A stretch of 50,367 nucleotides of DNA from Candidatus Baldrarchaeota archaeon. GTDB taxonomy: Archaea; Asgardarchaeota; Baldrarchaeia; Baldrarchaeales; DXJG01. Location: the NCBI GenBank assembly GCA_016840485.1, contig JAEOSG010000002.1, positions 1 through 50,367 of the forward strand. The letters are read 5' to 3'. Made by a program: the position numbers and the translations under genes. The notes beneath the pieces were generated by a model. It saw only the letters and a list, made by a program, of their open reading frames with translations, had not been told where the DNA came from and ran no database searches. The first letter of the stretch is position 1; each line of letters begins with the position of its first letter. Positions 16,965 through 25,762 of this stretch are shown in pieces.

Positions 16965-17924
16965 GTGTCAAAAATGTTAAAAAATTTCGAAAACATCATT
17001 AACAGAACAGTGCAATCAGCACAACTTGCAATGATTCTTGAAGTTAGTGCCTATCCAAAACCAGGGAACGTACATAGAACAGCAGACTTTAGTGACACAA
17101 AATATGAACATTTCTTAGCTTCAACAGTAGCAGTTTTACCTCACTTACGAAAGGCAGCTCTCATGGGAGTAAAAGTAGCTTTAACTAAAGCAAATCTTCC
17201 TCAAGTTAGAATAGGTAATTTAATAAAAGAGGGAGTAATTGAAACAGCAAAATGGCAGAGGGGAGGAAATACAAATCTAGGAATTCTTATACTCATAATT
17301 CCACTAGCCACAGCTACAACCTACACACTTATTAAATATAAAGACATAAGGAGGCTTAGAGAGAATATTAGACCATTTACCACCGCAACAACGCATATAG
17401 ATGCTGTAGACCTTTACGAAGCCATTAAGATCGCTAAACCAGGAGGATTGGGGAAAACTGATTATTTGGATGTAACGGATCCTAATTCCATAAAACAAAT
17501 CACGGAGCAAAAAATATCGCTGTATGAAATTTTTGAAAAGGCATCTAGCTACGATAAAATAGCAGGAGAATGGATCACAAATTACAGCGTAACATTTGAA
17601 GTTGGTTACCCGTATTTGCAAAGAATTTACAAAGAAACAGGTGACGTAAATACAGCGATAGTACATACTTTTCTAAAAATTTTGTCTATGTTTCCAGATA
17701 CATTGATTGCTAGAAAAACAGACTTAAATACAGCCCAAAAAATTTCTAAAAAGGCAAAACAAATATTGGAGTTGGGAGGGCTAACAACTAAAAGGGGGAC
17801 AAAGCTTCTATGGGAGTTTGATAGAATGTTAAGAAAGAAAAGCAACAAGCTTAACCCCGGTACAACAGCGGATTTAACAACATCAAGCCTTATGGTCGCA
17901 ATACTTAACGGATTTAGACCATAA
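16965..17924 (+). CDS. CitG-like (triphosphoribosyl-dephospho-CoA synthase family) protein
   Basis: CitG/MdcB-like fold: SAQLAMILEVSAYPKPGNVHRTADFSDTKYEHFLAS near the N-terminus contains the family K-PG-V-R-DF pattern. KWQRGGNTNLGILILIIPLA near 95-115 and TTHIDAVDLYEAIKIAKPGGLGK follow, with GTTADLTTSSLMVAIL at the C-terminus. True CitG makes the citrate-lyase prosthetic-group precursor, and no citrate lyase genes are nearby. It is 3 nt after the glutamate ligase and so probably co-translated; a role in C1-cofactor synthesis is therefore inferred, not shown. 319 aa. Confidence 0.8.
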   Translation: MSKMLKNFENIINRTVQSAQLAMILEVSAYPKPGNVHRTADFSDTKYEHFLASTVAVLPHLRKAALMGVKVALTKANLPQVRIGNLIKEGVIETAKWQRGGNTNLGILILIIPLATATTYTLIKYKDIRRLRENIRPFTTATTHIDAVDLYEAIKIAKPGGLGKTDYLDVTDPNSIKQITEQKISLYEIFEKASSYDKIAGEWITNYSVTFEVGYPYLQRIYKETGDVNTAIVHTFLKILSMFPDTLIARKTDLNTAQKISKKAKQILELGGLTTKRGTKLLWEFDRMLRKKSNKLNPGTTADLTTSSLMVAILNGFRP

Positions 17925-18204
17925 TAATAGATTTTTAAACATCATTTAATTGACGTAGAGTTCATTGTACTACAACATTGTGGTCAACGTGCTTTAAACA
18001 CTTGAGAAAGAGGTTTAAAAACATTTGTGGGGACTTTTATAACAGTTTTGTGTAATAGTCTCCCTAAAATACGAATAACTGACAGATCTAGGCATTTAAC
18101 TTTCTGTTTTTATACTAACAATACAATAAAAATAAATTAAAATTGCTATAAATAATAAAATTGGATATTAAGAGATAAAATCGCACTATAAGGAGAAAGG
18201 TAAA

Positions 18205-18543
18205 ATGATAGAGCATTACAGTTTTGGGCGAATAGTTATAGATGGTAAAGAGTATACTAGAGATCTTATAATATATCCCGACAAAATACATGCAAATTGG
18301 TGGAGAAAAGAAGGACATAGGTTGCATGTAGAAGATATAAAGGAAGTACTTGAATATAAACCAGAGATACTTATAGTAGGAACCGGATATTCGGGTTTTA
18401 TGGAAGTTCCCAAGCAAGTTGAAGAAGAAATCGAAAAAAGGAACATAAAATTAATAGTGGAAAAGACAAAAGAAGCTTGTAAAATTTACAACCAATTATA
18501 CAAAAAACATAAAGTAGTGGCAGCACTACACTTAACGTGCTGA
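18205..18543 (+). CDS. Mth938-domain (DUF498) protein
   Basis: Small soluble protein of the Mth938/NDUFAF3-like family. IEHYSFGRIVIDGKEYTRDLIIYPDKI, VLEYKPEILIVGTGYSG near 55 and the closing helix with EACKIYNQLYKKHKVVAALHLTC are the family pattern. 112 aa, usual length. Start ATG preceded by AAGGAGAAAGG. A TATA-like CTATAAATAATAAA lies about 45 nt upstream (near 18145-18158). Function not established in archaea. Confidence 0.85.
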   Translation: MIEHYSFGRIVIDGKEYTRDLIIYPDKIHANWWRKEGHRLHVEDIKEVLEYKPEILIVGTGYSGFMEVPKQVEEEIEKRNIKLIVEKTKEACKIYNQLYKKHKVVAALHLTC

Positions 18544-18763
18544 AATACTTCGCGATAAATTACTCTAAATCTTTACTTTCACCATTTTCTATTAACATTG
18601 TTATAAAGACAAAATTAACAACGTTAACATTTTTTCCGAACTTTTAATCCGACATTATAAATGAGAGAACTGAACAATGTCAAAAGCAAAGAGAAGAATT
18701 TAAATAGGTAAAAAAATTCAACAATTAAGAACTCAAGATCACCAATGCAATGGAGGCATGTAA

Positions 18764-21196
18764 TTGAAGAACAAGGAAGAAGCATTAATTCTATGGTTTG
18801 AGGAACTAACAAAAGAAGATACCCAGATAGTAGGAGGAAAAAACGCAAACCTAGGAGAACTCATGTCTAAGGCGAGGGTACCAGTACCACCGGGTTTTGC
18901 TGTAACAGCCGCAGCCTATAGAAAATTCTTGGAAGATACAGGAATAGCAGATGAAATTTACTATATTTTACGCAAAACGAACATAGATGACCTAGAACAA
19001 CTGGAAAATGCATCACAAAAAATACGGAAACTAATAGAAGAAACACCAATGCCAGAATATATCCAAAAAGCAATAATCAATGCTTACAGAGATCTATGTA
19101 AAAGAACAGGTCAAGAAAATGTAAGTGTAGCGGTAAGAAGTAGTGCAACAGCAGAAGACTTACCAGGAGCATCATTTGCCGGTCAACAAGAGACGTATTT
19201 AAACGTATCAGGAGAGAAAGAAGTAGTAAAAAAAGTACAAAAGTGCTGGAGTTCCCTATTCACTCCAAGGGCAATATCTTACCGAGAATCTAAAGGATTT
19301 CGCCATGAACAAGTCCTAATTAGCGTAGCTGTACAACAAATGGTGGATGCAAAGGCCGCGGGAGTCATGTTCACCCTACATCCAGCCACAGGAGACAGAG
19401 ATAAAATAATGATAGAAGCCAACTGGGGATTGGGTGAATCCGTTGTATCAGGCGCAGTGACACCAGACACATACATAGTAGATAAAAAGACTCTAAAAAT
19501 TTTGGAAAAACATGTCGTAGAAAAAAAGATAGAATATATAAGGGATCCAAAAACAGGAAAGACAATACATGCGGAAGTACCACCCGAGAGAAGAAAAATA
19601 CCTGCATTAACTGATGAGGAAATTATAGAGTTAGCAAAATATGGAATTCAAATTGAAAACCATTACCAACACCCACAGGACATAGAATGGGCAATTGACC
19701 GCCATACCGGAAAAATCTTTATTTTACAGGCAAGACCAGAAACAGTATGGTCTTTAAAAGAAGTACCCGAAAGATCGACCGAAACGCAAGAAGCTATGAC
19801 AACGGAAAGACAAGTGTTAGTAAAAGGATTACCTGTATCGCCAGGAATAGGTATAGGAAAAGCATTGGTATTCCTTGATGCGAAAGAAGCAATTGAAGCC
19901 ATGGAAGAAGGCGCAGTCTTGGTAACGAGAATGACTACACCAGACTGGGTTCCAGCAATGAAAAAGGCATCAGCAATAGTAACAGATGAAGGAGGATACA
20001 CGTGTCACGCAGCTATCGTATCACGAGAACTAGGAGTACCTTGCATTGTAGGGACGGGAAATGGAACTCAAGTACTTAAAGACGTCGGAGTAGTGACCGT
20101 GGACGGAACACATGGCATAGTATATAAGGGAGCTATAAAAGAGGAGGTAGAAAAAGCCGAGGCAGCTGCAGCAGCACCAGCAGCTGTAGCGATAGCACAG
20201 CCAGTGACAGCAACAAAAATCTACGTGAACATTTCCATCCCAGAGATAGCAGAAAAAGTAGCAAAAGAAACACAAGCAGACGGAGTTGGTTTACTCAGAG
20301 CAGAACATCTCATGTTGTCCATCGGAAAGCATCCACGAAAGCTCATAGAAGAAGGCGGAGAACAAGAAATGATCGATAAATTCGCCGAGGGAATCAGACA
20401 AGTGGCACAAGCTTTCTATCCAAAGCCAGTGGTATATAGGGCATTAGACTTTAAACCAGATGAATTCTTAGAACTTGAAGGCGGAAGAAAATACGAGCTT
20501 GAAGCAGGACATGTCGGACCAAATCCTATGATTGGCTACAGAGGCTGTTATAGATACATAAAGGAACCAGAAATATTCAGGCTTGAACTTCGCGCCATTA
20601 AAAAAGTAAGAGATGAATACGGATTAAAAAACGTGTGGCTTATGATACCTTTCGTGAGGACGCTGGAAGAATTTGAGGAAGCAAAGAAAATCATTAAGGA
20701 AGAAGGGCTAGATCCGGAAAAAGACCCAGACTTCAAGCTCTGGATAATGGTAGAGGTACCCAGCACAGTATTTCTCATAGAAGAATTCTGTAAAGCCGGA
20801 ATTCAAGGAGTCAGCTTCGGAACAAACGACCTAACAATGCTTATACTGGGAATAGATAGAAACGATGCCGCTGTACAGGAACTTTACGATGAGAGAAACC
20901 TAGCAGTTTTACGAGCCTTAGCATATGTTATCAAGATTTGTAAGAAATACGGAGTGACTACAAGTATATGCGGTCAAGCTCCATCAGTTTATCCAGACTA
21001 CCTAGAGTTCCTAGTGCGTATGGGTGCAACGAGTATCTCTGTTAATCCAGATGCTGTCATCGAAGCTCGACGCATGGTTGCCATGATCGAACAACGTATT
21101 CTAATGGAGAAAGCAACCGGCAAATACCGCAAAAGAGTTGGCAAAAACTTCATGGACGAAGTAGAATTTTGGAAATTCGTACCAGAAGACGAATAA
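18764..21196 (+). CDS. ppsA: phosphoenolpyruvate synthase
   Basis: Makes PEP from pyruvate and ATP (pyruvate, water dikinase), the entry to gluconeogenesis. N-terminal ATP-grasp domain (VGGKNANLGELMSKARVPVPPGFAVT, then VAVRSSATAEDLPGASFAGQQ); swivelling domain with phospho-histidine near residue 415 in GGYTCHAAIVSREL; C-terminal PEP-binding barrel with VGLLRAEHL and FGTNDLTMLILGIDRN. 810 aa, normal. TTG start with GGAGGC eight bases upstream. A short alanine-rich linker near residues 465-480 joins the last two domains. Monocistronic. Confidence 0.97.
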   Translation: MKNKEEALILWFEELTKEDTQIVGGKNANLGELMSKARVPVPPGFAVTAAAYRKFLEDTGIADEIYYILRKTNIDDLEQLENASQKIRKLIEETPMPEYIQKAIINAYRDLCKRTGQENVSVAVRSSATAEDLPGASFAGQQETYLNVSGEKEVVKKVQKCWSSLFTPRAISYRESKGFRHEQVLISVAVQQMVDAKAAGVMFTLHPATGDRDKIMIEANWGLGESVVSGAVTPDTYIVDKKTLKILEKHVVEKKIEYIRDPKTGKTIHAEVPPERRKIPALTDEEIIELAKYGIQIENHYQHPQDIEWAIDRHTGKIFILQARPETVWSLKEVPERSTETQEAMTTERQVLVKGLPVSPGIGIGKALVFLDAKEAIEAMEEGAVLVTRMTTPDWVPAMKKASAIVTDEGGYTCHAAIVSRELGVPCIVGTGNGTQVLKDVGVVTVDGTHGIVYKGAIKEEVEKAEAAAAAPAAVAIAQPVTATKIYVNISIPEIAEKVAKETQADGVGLLRAEHLMLSIGKHPRKLIEEGGEQEMIDKFAEGIRQVAQAFYPKPVVYRALDFKPDEFLELEGGRKYELEAGHVGPNPMIGYRGCYRYIKEPEIFRLELRAIKKVRDEYGLKNVWLMIPFVRTLEEFEEAKKIIKEEGLDPEKDPDFKLWIMVEVPSTVFLIEEFCKAGIQGVSFGTNDLTMLILGIDRNDAAVQELYDERNLAVLRALAYVIKICKKYGVTTSICGQAPSVYPDYLEFLVRMGATSISVNPDAVIEARRMVAMIEQRILMEKATGKYRKRVGKNFMDEVEFWKFVPEDE

Positions 21197-21351
21197 GCTA
21201 GGTTTTCTTTACTACCCAAACCTTATTTTTGTTTTCTAAGCAACATTTTACTAATACGATAACTTCAGCAGTTAATTTTCTCACTTTTTAATAAAAATAA
21301 TATATGGTGTAATTTAACTAATTACTTAATGGGGCTGGAGGTTAGATATAA

Positions 21352-22602
21352 ATGGAAAGAGAAGATGTTCAAATAGTTTTACATCCCGACGAATTGCCTA
21401 GGAAGTGGTATAATATCTTACCAGATCTCCCTGAGCCATTACCCAGACCAAAAGACCCAGAAATGGGGCCTAGTAGAGTTGAGCTTTTGCCTAAAATGAT
21501 GGTAAAGAAATGTTTGGAACAGGAATTTTCCGAACAACGCTGGATAAAGATTCCCGATGAAATTATAGATTTGTACATTCAAGCTGGTAGACCCAGGCTT
21601 CTGTATAGAGCTAAGAGGCTAGAAAAGGCGCTAAAACCCCCAGAAAACAAAATTAAACTTTACTATAAGCGTGAGGATCTTTCTCCAACGGGTAGTCATA
21701 AAGTTAACACCGCTCTAGCCCAAGTTTTTTATGCGGCTAATGAAGGATATGATACTGTATGTACTGAAACGGGTGCTGGACAATGGGGTAGTGCATTAGC
21801 ATATGCTGCTTCACTAATGAATTTAAAATCGGTGGTATTTTGGGTTCGTTTTACTTACAATTGGAAACCTGGTAGAAGAACCTTAATGAAACTTTATGGC
21901 GCTGAGGTGTACCCTAGTCCTAGTAACATTACCGAAACTGGCAGAGAAATACTTAAGAAAAATCCAGACCATCCGGGTAGTTTAGGTATTGCAGTGTCTG
22001 AAGGTTTAGAGTTTGCATTAACACATGAAAACGCTGTATATTGTCTTGGAAGTGTTTTAAATCATGTTCTCCTACATCAAACAATTATTGGCCTTGAAGC
22101 AAGGAAACAATTTGAACTTATCGATGAATACCCTGACGTGATGATTAGCTGTCTAGGTGGAGGCAGTAATTTTGGGGGTTTTGTACTGCCTTTCATTGGT
22201 GAGATATTGAGAGGCGAAATTAGCAAAGATATAAAATTTATAGCAGCTCAGACTCAGGCTGCACCAAGTTTGGTTGGTGGAGAATATCGTTATGACTTTG
22301 CTGACCACGCAGAGAAAACACCTATGCTAAAGATGTACACATTGGGACATAAAAAGGAAATGCCTACCGTTTATGCCGAAGGACTACGTTATCACGCTGC
22401 CGCACCTATAATTAGTCTTTTAAGGCACAAGGGTATCATAGATGCTGTCGCATATCCTATTGATGAAAGACATGTTTTTGAAAGAGCCAGACTTTTTATC
22501 AAATCGGAAGGATTCTTGCCAGCACCTGAAAGCGCATATAGCATCGCATGTGCAATCGATGAAGCACTAAAAGCCAAGAAAACAATGAAGAAAAGGTCAT
22601 AG
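21352..22602 (+). CDS. trpB: tryptophan synthase beta chain, TrpB2 type
   Basis: PLP enzyme that condenses indole and serine. PLP lysine at residue 117 in SPTGSHKVNTA; ETGAGQWGSALAYA near 140; glycine-rich phosphate loop CLGGGSNFGG near 265. The N-terminal extension with WYNILPDLPEPLPRPKDPE and the overall 416-aa length mark the TrpB2 subfamily rather than TrpB1. No trpA nearby, which is common for TrpB2 and fits stand-alone indole salvage. Start ATG, GGAGG upstream. Confidence 0.93.
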   Translation: MEREDVQIVLHPDELPRKWYNILPDLPEPLPRPKDPEMGPSRVELLPKMMVKKCLEQEFSEQRWIKIPDEIIDLYIQAGRPRLLYRAKRLEKALKPPENKIKLYYKREDLSPTGSHKVNTALAQVFYAANEGYDTVCTETGAGQWGSALAYAASLMNLKSVVFWVRFTYNWKPGRRTLMKLYGAEVYPSPSNITETGREILKKNPDHPGSLGIAVSEGLEFALTHENAVYCLGSVLNHVLLHQTIIGLEARKQFELIDEYPDVMISCLGGGSNFGGFVLPFIGEILRGEISKDIKFIAAQTQAAPSLVGGEYRYDFADHAEKTPMLKMYTLGHKKEMPTVYAEGLRYHAAAPIISLLRHKGIIDAVAYPIDERHVFERARLFIKSEGFLPAPESAYSIACAIDEALKAKKTMKKRS

Positions 22603-22747
22603 CCTTCAACATTAGCGGGCATGGTTTTGTAGATCTATCGGCATATCAAAAAACCTTTTCGAGAACTAAGAACAAAATCAATAAGGTATAATGCAGAAAT
22701 TACCAATAAATTCTTTCTATTTTTATTATATAATCAAAACTATAACT

Positions 22748-23071
22748 TTAGAGAAGTTGTATAGAGAGTTGATTTGGTGACTTTTTAATGACTTCAACTT
22801 TTCCTCCTGGTGCTATTATTGTAAGTGAAGCAAACTTCCCTATATTTTTTTGCATAATTGATCCATTAAAGGAGATGATATCTATTCCAACGAATCTTAA
22901 TGGGTCTATTTCTTTCATAGTTTCCTTTAAGAGCTCTATTTGTTCTTCTGGCGATAATCCTTCTTCTAATATTATCATTACGCCTCTTTTTATCATTTTC
23001 AATATCATTTGAATTTTATCTCTTGTTTTAAGATGCTTCGTAGCATTTCTGGAGATAAAGTCTATTTCCAT
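22748..23071 (-). CDS. DUF2073 protein
   Basis: Small archaeal protein of the DUF2073 type. IQMILKMIKRGVMIILEEGLSPEEQIELLKETM and the IDPLRFVGIDIISF segment are family-like. It follows the Era-like GTPase gene by 10 nt on the same strand, the arrangement usual for this family. No catalytic residues known. A partner or effector of the GTPase is inferred from the conserved pairing. Confidence 0.8.
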   Translation of the reverse strand: MEIDFISRNATKHLKTRDKIQMILKMIKRGVMIILEEGLSPEEQIELLKETMKEIDPLRFVGIDIISFNGSIMQKNIGKFASLTIIAPGGKVEVIKKSPNQLSIQLL

Positions 23072-23081
23072 GGTTCTCCCC

Positions 23082-23711
23082 TTACATAAGCTTTGATAAG
23101 GCTTCGTAAAGATTTTCGATGTTTTTTCCTGTTAAAGCTGAGATCGGGATTACTCGATGATTTGGGAAAGTTTCCTTTACTAGATGCGGTCTGGCTTCCG
23201 CTAGGTCTATTTTGTTTGCGGCAATAATTATTGGTATACCTTTTGCTTCTAGGGTTCCAATTAGCATGATGTTAACCTGATCATAGGGTACTTTTGTTGA
23301 GTCTACAACGGCAATGGCTACGTCAACCTTATTTAGCCATTTTACAGCCTCAATAACCCCTTTTGTAGCTTCCTTGGCTCTTTGAATGGCTTCTTCTTCC
23401 GTTAAACCATATTTTAAGAAATCTCGATAGTCTATTTTTGTTGCTAAACCAGGCATATCTAACATAGTTATCTGAAGTATTTTGCCATTAATGTTTAAAT
23501 GTAGCTTTTCTATTTTCTCTACAACTCTTGTCTCGTGGGGAATTTCTGAAACTACGCCCTGCGGTTGAACACCACAATCTCTTGCTATTCTGTTTGCTAG
23601 TGTGGTTTTTCCGACGTTTGGGGCTCCATATATACCCAGTGTTACCTTTTTCTTTCTTTTTCTTCCGAATATTTTTAAAAGCCAACTCAACTTTTGAACC
23701 CCTACTAACAT
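23082..23711 (-). CDS. Era-like GTP-binding protein (archaeal)
   Basis: Small Ras-like GTPase of the archaeal Era/Obg-like type. G1 GIYGAPNVGKTTLAN near residues 27-40, G3 MLDMPGLATK near 80-89, G4 IAANKIDLAE near 160, and G5-like ISALTGKN near 193. No KH domain, so it is not bacterial Era. Basic N-terminus (FGRKRKKKV). Start ATG 23711; a later start is possible since ~20 residues precede the G domain. Paired with DUF2073 and near a divergent Zn-ribbon gene, a recurrent archaeal neighbourhood of unknown role. Confidence 0.85.
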   Translation of the reverse strand: MLVGVQKLSWLLKIFGRKRKKKVTLGIYGAPNVGKTTLANRIARDCGVQPQGVVSEIPHETRVVEKIEKLHLNINGKILQITMLDMPGLATKIDYRDFLKYGLTEEEAIQRAKEATKGVIEAVKWLNKVDVAIAVVDSTKVPYDQVNIMLIGTLEAKGIPIIIAANKIDLAEARPHLVKETFPNHRVIPISALTGKNIENLYEALSKLM

Positions 23712-23816
23712 TATTGTAACCTTTCTTTTAAGGTGGGTAAATCCTCAGTAGCTTGTATGTATTACCTTGGTTTATATTTAAACAATCACGTAATTGAGTC
23801 GATGAATTAATGAAAG

Positions 23817-24188
23817 GTGAAAATATTGTTTCAACAACAGGTAAATGGAGATGGTGTGAAATTATTCTATAAGTGTTTACATTGTGGCACATTGTACCCA
23901 ACGGCTTCTCAAACCAATTTGAAATATTGTATAAACTGCGGAAACGCGGAGTTTTTGCTTCTAAAATTCAAGGTACTCAAGTCCTTTAGCTCAAAGAAAA
24001 ATTTAAGCTGCTGTGTTAATGATGTTGATAGGATAGAGACCATTAAGGAAAATGGAAGGGGAGTCTTTGAGCTTAATTTCGAGGCGATTGCTAAGGGTGC
24101 GCCTTTAATTATCTCAACCCAGCCTGGAGTCTATGAAATAAAGTTAGAATATGAATTAGAAAAAATAAAAGATTATAGATTCAGATAG
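23817..24188 (+). CDS. Zn-ribbon protein (COG3364-like)
   Basis: An N-terminal zinc ribbon made by two CxxC pairs (KCLHCGTLYP and KYCINCGNAEF, residues ~20-40) is followed by a beta-rich domain of ~70 residues (GVFELNFEAIAKGAPLIISTQPGVYEIKL). 123 aa. Divergent from the Era-like/DUF2073 pair, which archaea often keep together with this type of Zn-ribbon protein. GTG start at 23817; the ribosome binding site is weak. Function unknown. Confidence 0.7.
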   Translation: MKILFQQQVNGDGVKLFYKCLHCGTLYPTASQTNLKYCINCGNAEFLLLKFKVLKSFSSKKNLSCCVNDVDRIETIKENGRGVFELNFEAIAKGAPLIISTQPGVYEIKLEYELEKIKDYRFR

Positions 24189-24756
24189 ATAATGAAAAAG
24201 CTCAAGGAAATATTTTAGCTTTATAAATATGAATAAGCTTGCTTTTACACTGTTTCTGTCTGTTAAATGTAGGTCGTCATTTTACCTTTTTTATTATCCA
24301 TATTTGGAAGTACATATGTAATGGATGTTTTTATATTTTCAATGAAGGATGAGCTAAATGGAAATCCATTACATGGAATGGTGTTCAGCCAAAATTACCA
24401 TTATTGTCCTTTGTATGTTGATATTTATGGCTTCTTTAATCTTTTGCAAAAGTTTTATTGATGATACGATTTTATTGTGAAGTTCCTATAGAAACAGAGG
24501 AGTTCTTACATATAATTTAATGGGTCGCTACAAATGTTGCCGACATTTTAGTTAACTGCTAAAATAATATAAATTTTCTCAAGAATTGTTGATATTATCT
24601 TCGTAATTAGTCCTAATTCTCTACATAAACTCTTTTTTAACAAATTCAACAGCGATGTGGAATACTTTAATTAATAGTGAATTTCTTTTATTTTTCATTT
24701 TGTTAAACAAAAATTTTATTAAATGCTTTCCCCTAAAAAATACACGGTGCTCTAAA
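24189..24756. other. long AT-rich intergenic stretch
   Basis: About 570 nt with no supported gene. A 46-codon frame at 24321-24461 has no ribosome binding site and no family resemblance. A TATA-like TAAAAAATAC near 24734-24743 precedes the regulator gene closely enough for a leaderless transcript starting at its ATG. TGATGA near 24458 resembles a C box, but no matching D box was found. No repeat or hairpin of note. Confidence 0.3.
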
Positions 24757-25758
24757 ATGAGCACAGAGTTGTTAACCTTAATACCCATCAGGGAGACTCT
24801 TCGAGAAGTCTTAAATTCCGTGAAAAACCCAAGAAGACGAGCAATTTTACTCATTTTAAAGGAGTATAATGCCCTAAACCTAGAAGCTATTCAGGATAAA
24901 CTAAAAAGCAAAGGTTTCTACCACAGCAAAAGTACAATCGAAATGTGTTATTTAGTTCCCTTAATCAGAGCTAAACTCGTTGTAAAAAGAGGGCAGTTAT
25001 ACAGTCTCTCTTCTCTTGGCGAGAAAATTTTAACGGAAATTGAAGGCTTCGAATGGCCTCCAGAACTTTCAAAAATTAGAAAATGCTATGAAGAATTCTT
25101 ATTAATCGCCCTGAATAATGAACCCCTAACTTTTAAGGATATAGCTTCCTTTATACCCAGAAATGAAATATCAAGAGTTGTTGGTAGAATAAAAAGGTTC
25201 CTAATGAGAAGTAAAGATAGGGTTTATTACTTTGTTAGTTCTTCTTCGTATGACAATGTTTCGCCCTCTGAAAGAAAAGTTCTTGATATTATAAGAGAAG
25301 CAGGTGAAATTTCTACATCGGAGATAATTAAAAGAGCTCCTTTTAAAACTAGAACAGTCTTTAAACGTCTTAAAAGTCTTAAGGAAAAGGGAGTTATAAA
25401 CAGCTTTAAGCAACCTTTACTCTATAGTTTGACACCTGAAGGGAAAAAAATCTCAGATTTTTTGCGTAAAATAGCAGCTATCATTAGAGAAGAGGAAAAA
25501 GTTAAGGAAGAACTAAAAAATATCATAATTGACTATCTATTTAACAAAGGCGAACCAGTTTCAGAAATAGAACTCATCGAAGAATGTATATCTCCCTTCT
25601 TCGAAAACTATTTTAAAAGACCTATAGAACCCGATGAATTCCAAAAGATAAAAAGAGAACTCAAAAAATCCGGTATCATTACAGGAGATCCATATAGCGG
25701 ATATCAACTTAACAAGGAATTACTGCAAAAATATCCGCTTCCCAAAACAAATTGGTAA
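24757..25758 (+). CDS. multi-winged-helix DNA-binding protein
   Basis: About 333 aa made largely of winged-helix units: one near 20-95 (NPRRRAILLILKEYNALNLEAIQDKL, then YSLSSLGEKIL), a second near 110-165, a third near 170-235 (ISTSEIIKRAPFKTRTVFKRLKSLKEKGVI, then YSLTPEGKKI) and a C-terminal one. No enzymatic motif. The frame is open 34 codons further upstream, but that part is phenylalanine/leucine-rich and AT-driven; ATG 24757 fits a leaderless promoter. It ends 4 nt from the convergent HerA-type ATPase gene, so it may regulate that operon (inference). Confidence 0.7.
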   Translation: MSTELLTLIPIRETLREVLNSVKNPRRRAILLILKEYNALNLEAIQDKLKSKGFYHSKSTIEMCYLVPLIRAKLVVKRGQLYSLSSLGEKILTEIEGFEWPPELSKIRKCYEEFLLIALNNEPLTFKDIASFIPRNEISRVVGRIKRFLMRSKDRVYYFVSSSSYDNVSPSERKVLDIIREAGEISTSEIIKRAPFKTRTVFKRLKSLKEKGVINSFKQPLLYSLTPEGKKISDFLRKIAAIIREEEKVKEELKNIIIDYLFNKGEPVSEIELIEECISPFFENYFKRPIEPDEFQKIKRELKKSGIITGDPYSGYQLNKELLQKYPLPKTNW

Positions 25759-25762
25759 GAAA

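Noticed and set aside
18028-18064. Imperfect GGGGACT...AGTCTCCC hairpin downstream of the CitG-like gene
   Set aside because: Stem has several mismatches and no known RNA motif; too weak to call a structured RNA or terminator.
24321-24461. 46-aa ORF in the 24.2-24.7 kb gap
   Set aside because: No Shine-Dalgarno, no resemblance to a family, not coupled to a neighbour.
24655-24756. Upstream extension of the multi-wHTH regulator
   Set aside because: Phenylalanine/leucine-rich translation of AT-rich spacer with no ribosome binding site; a TATA-like box lies inside it.
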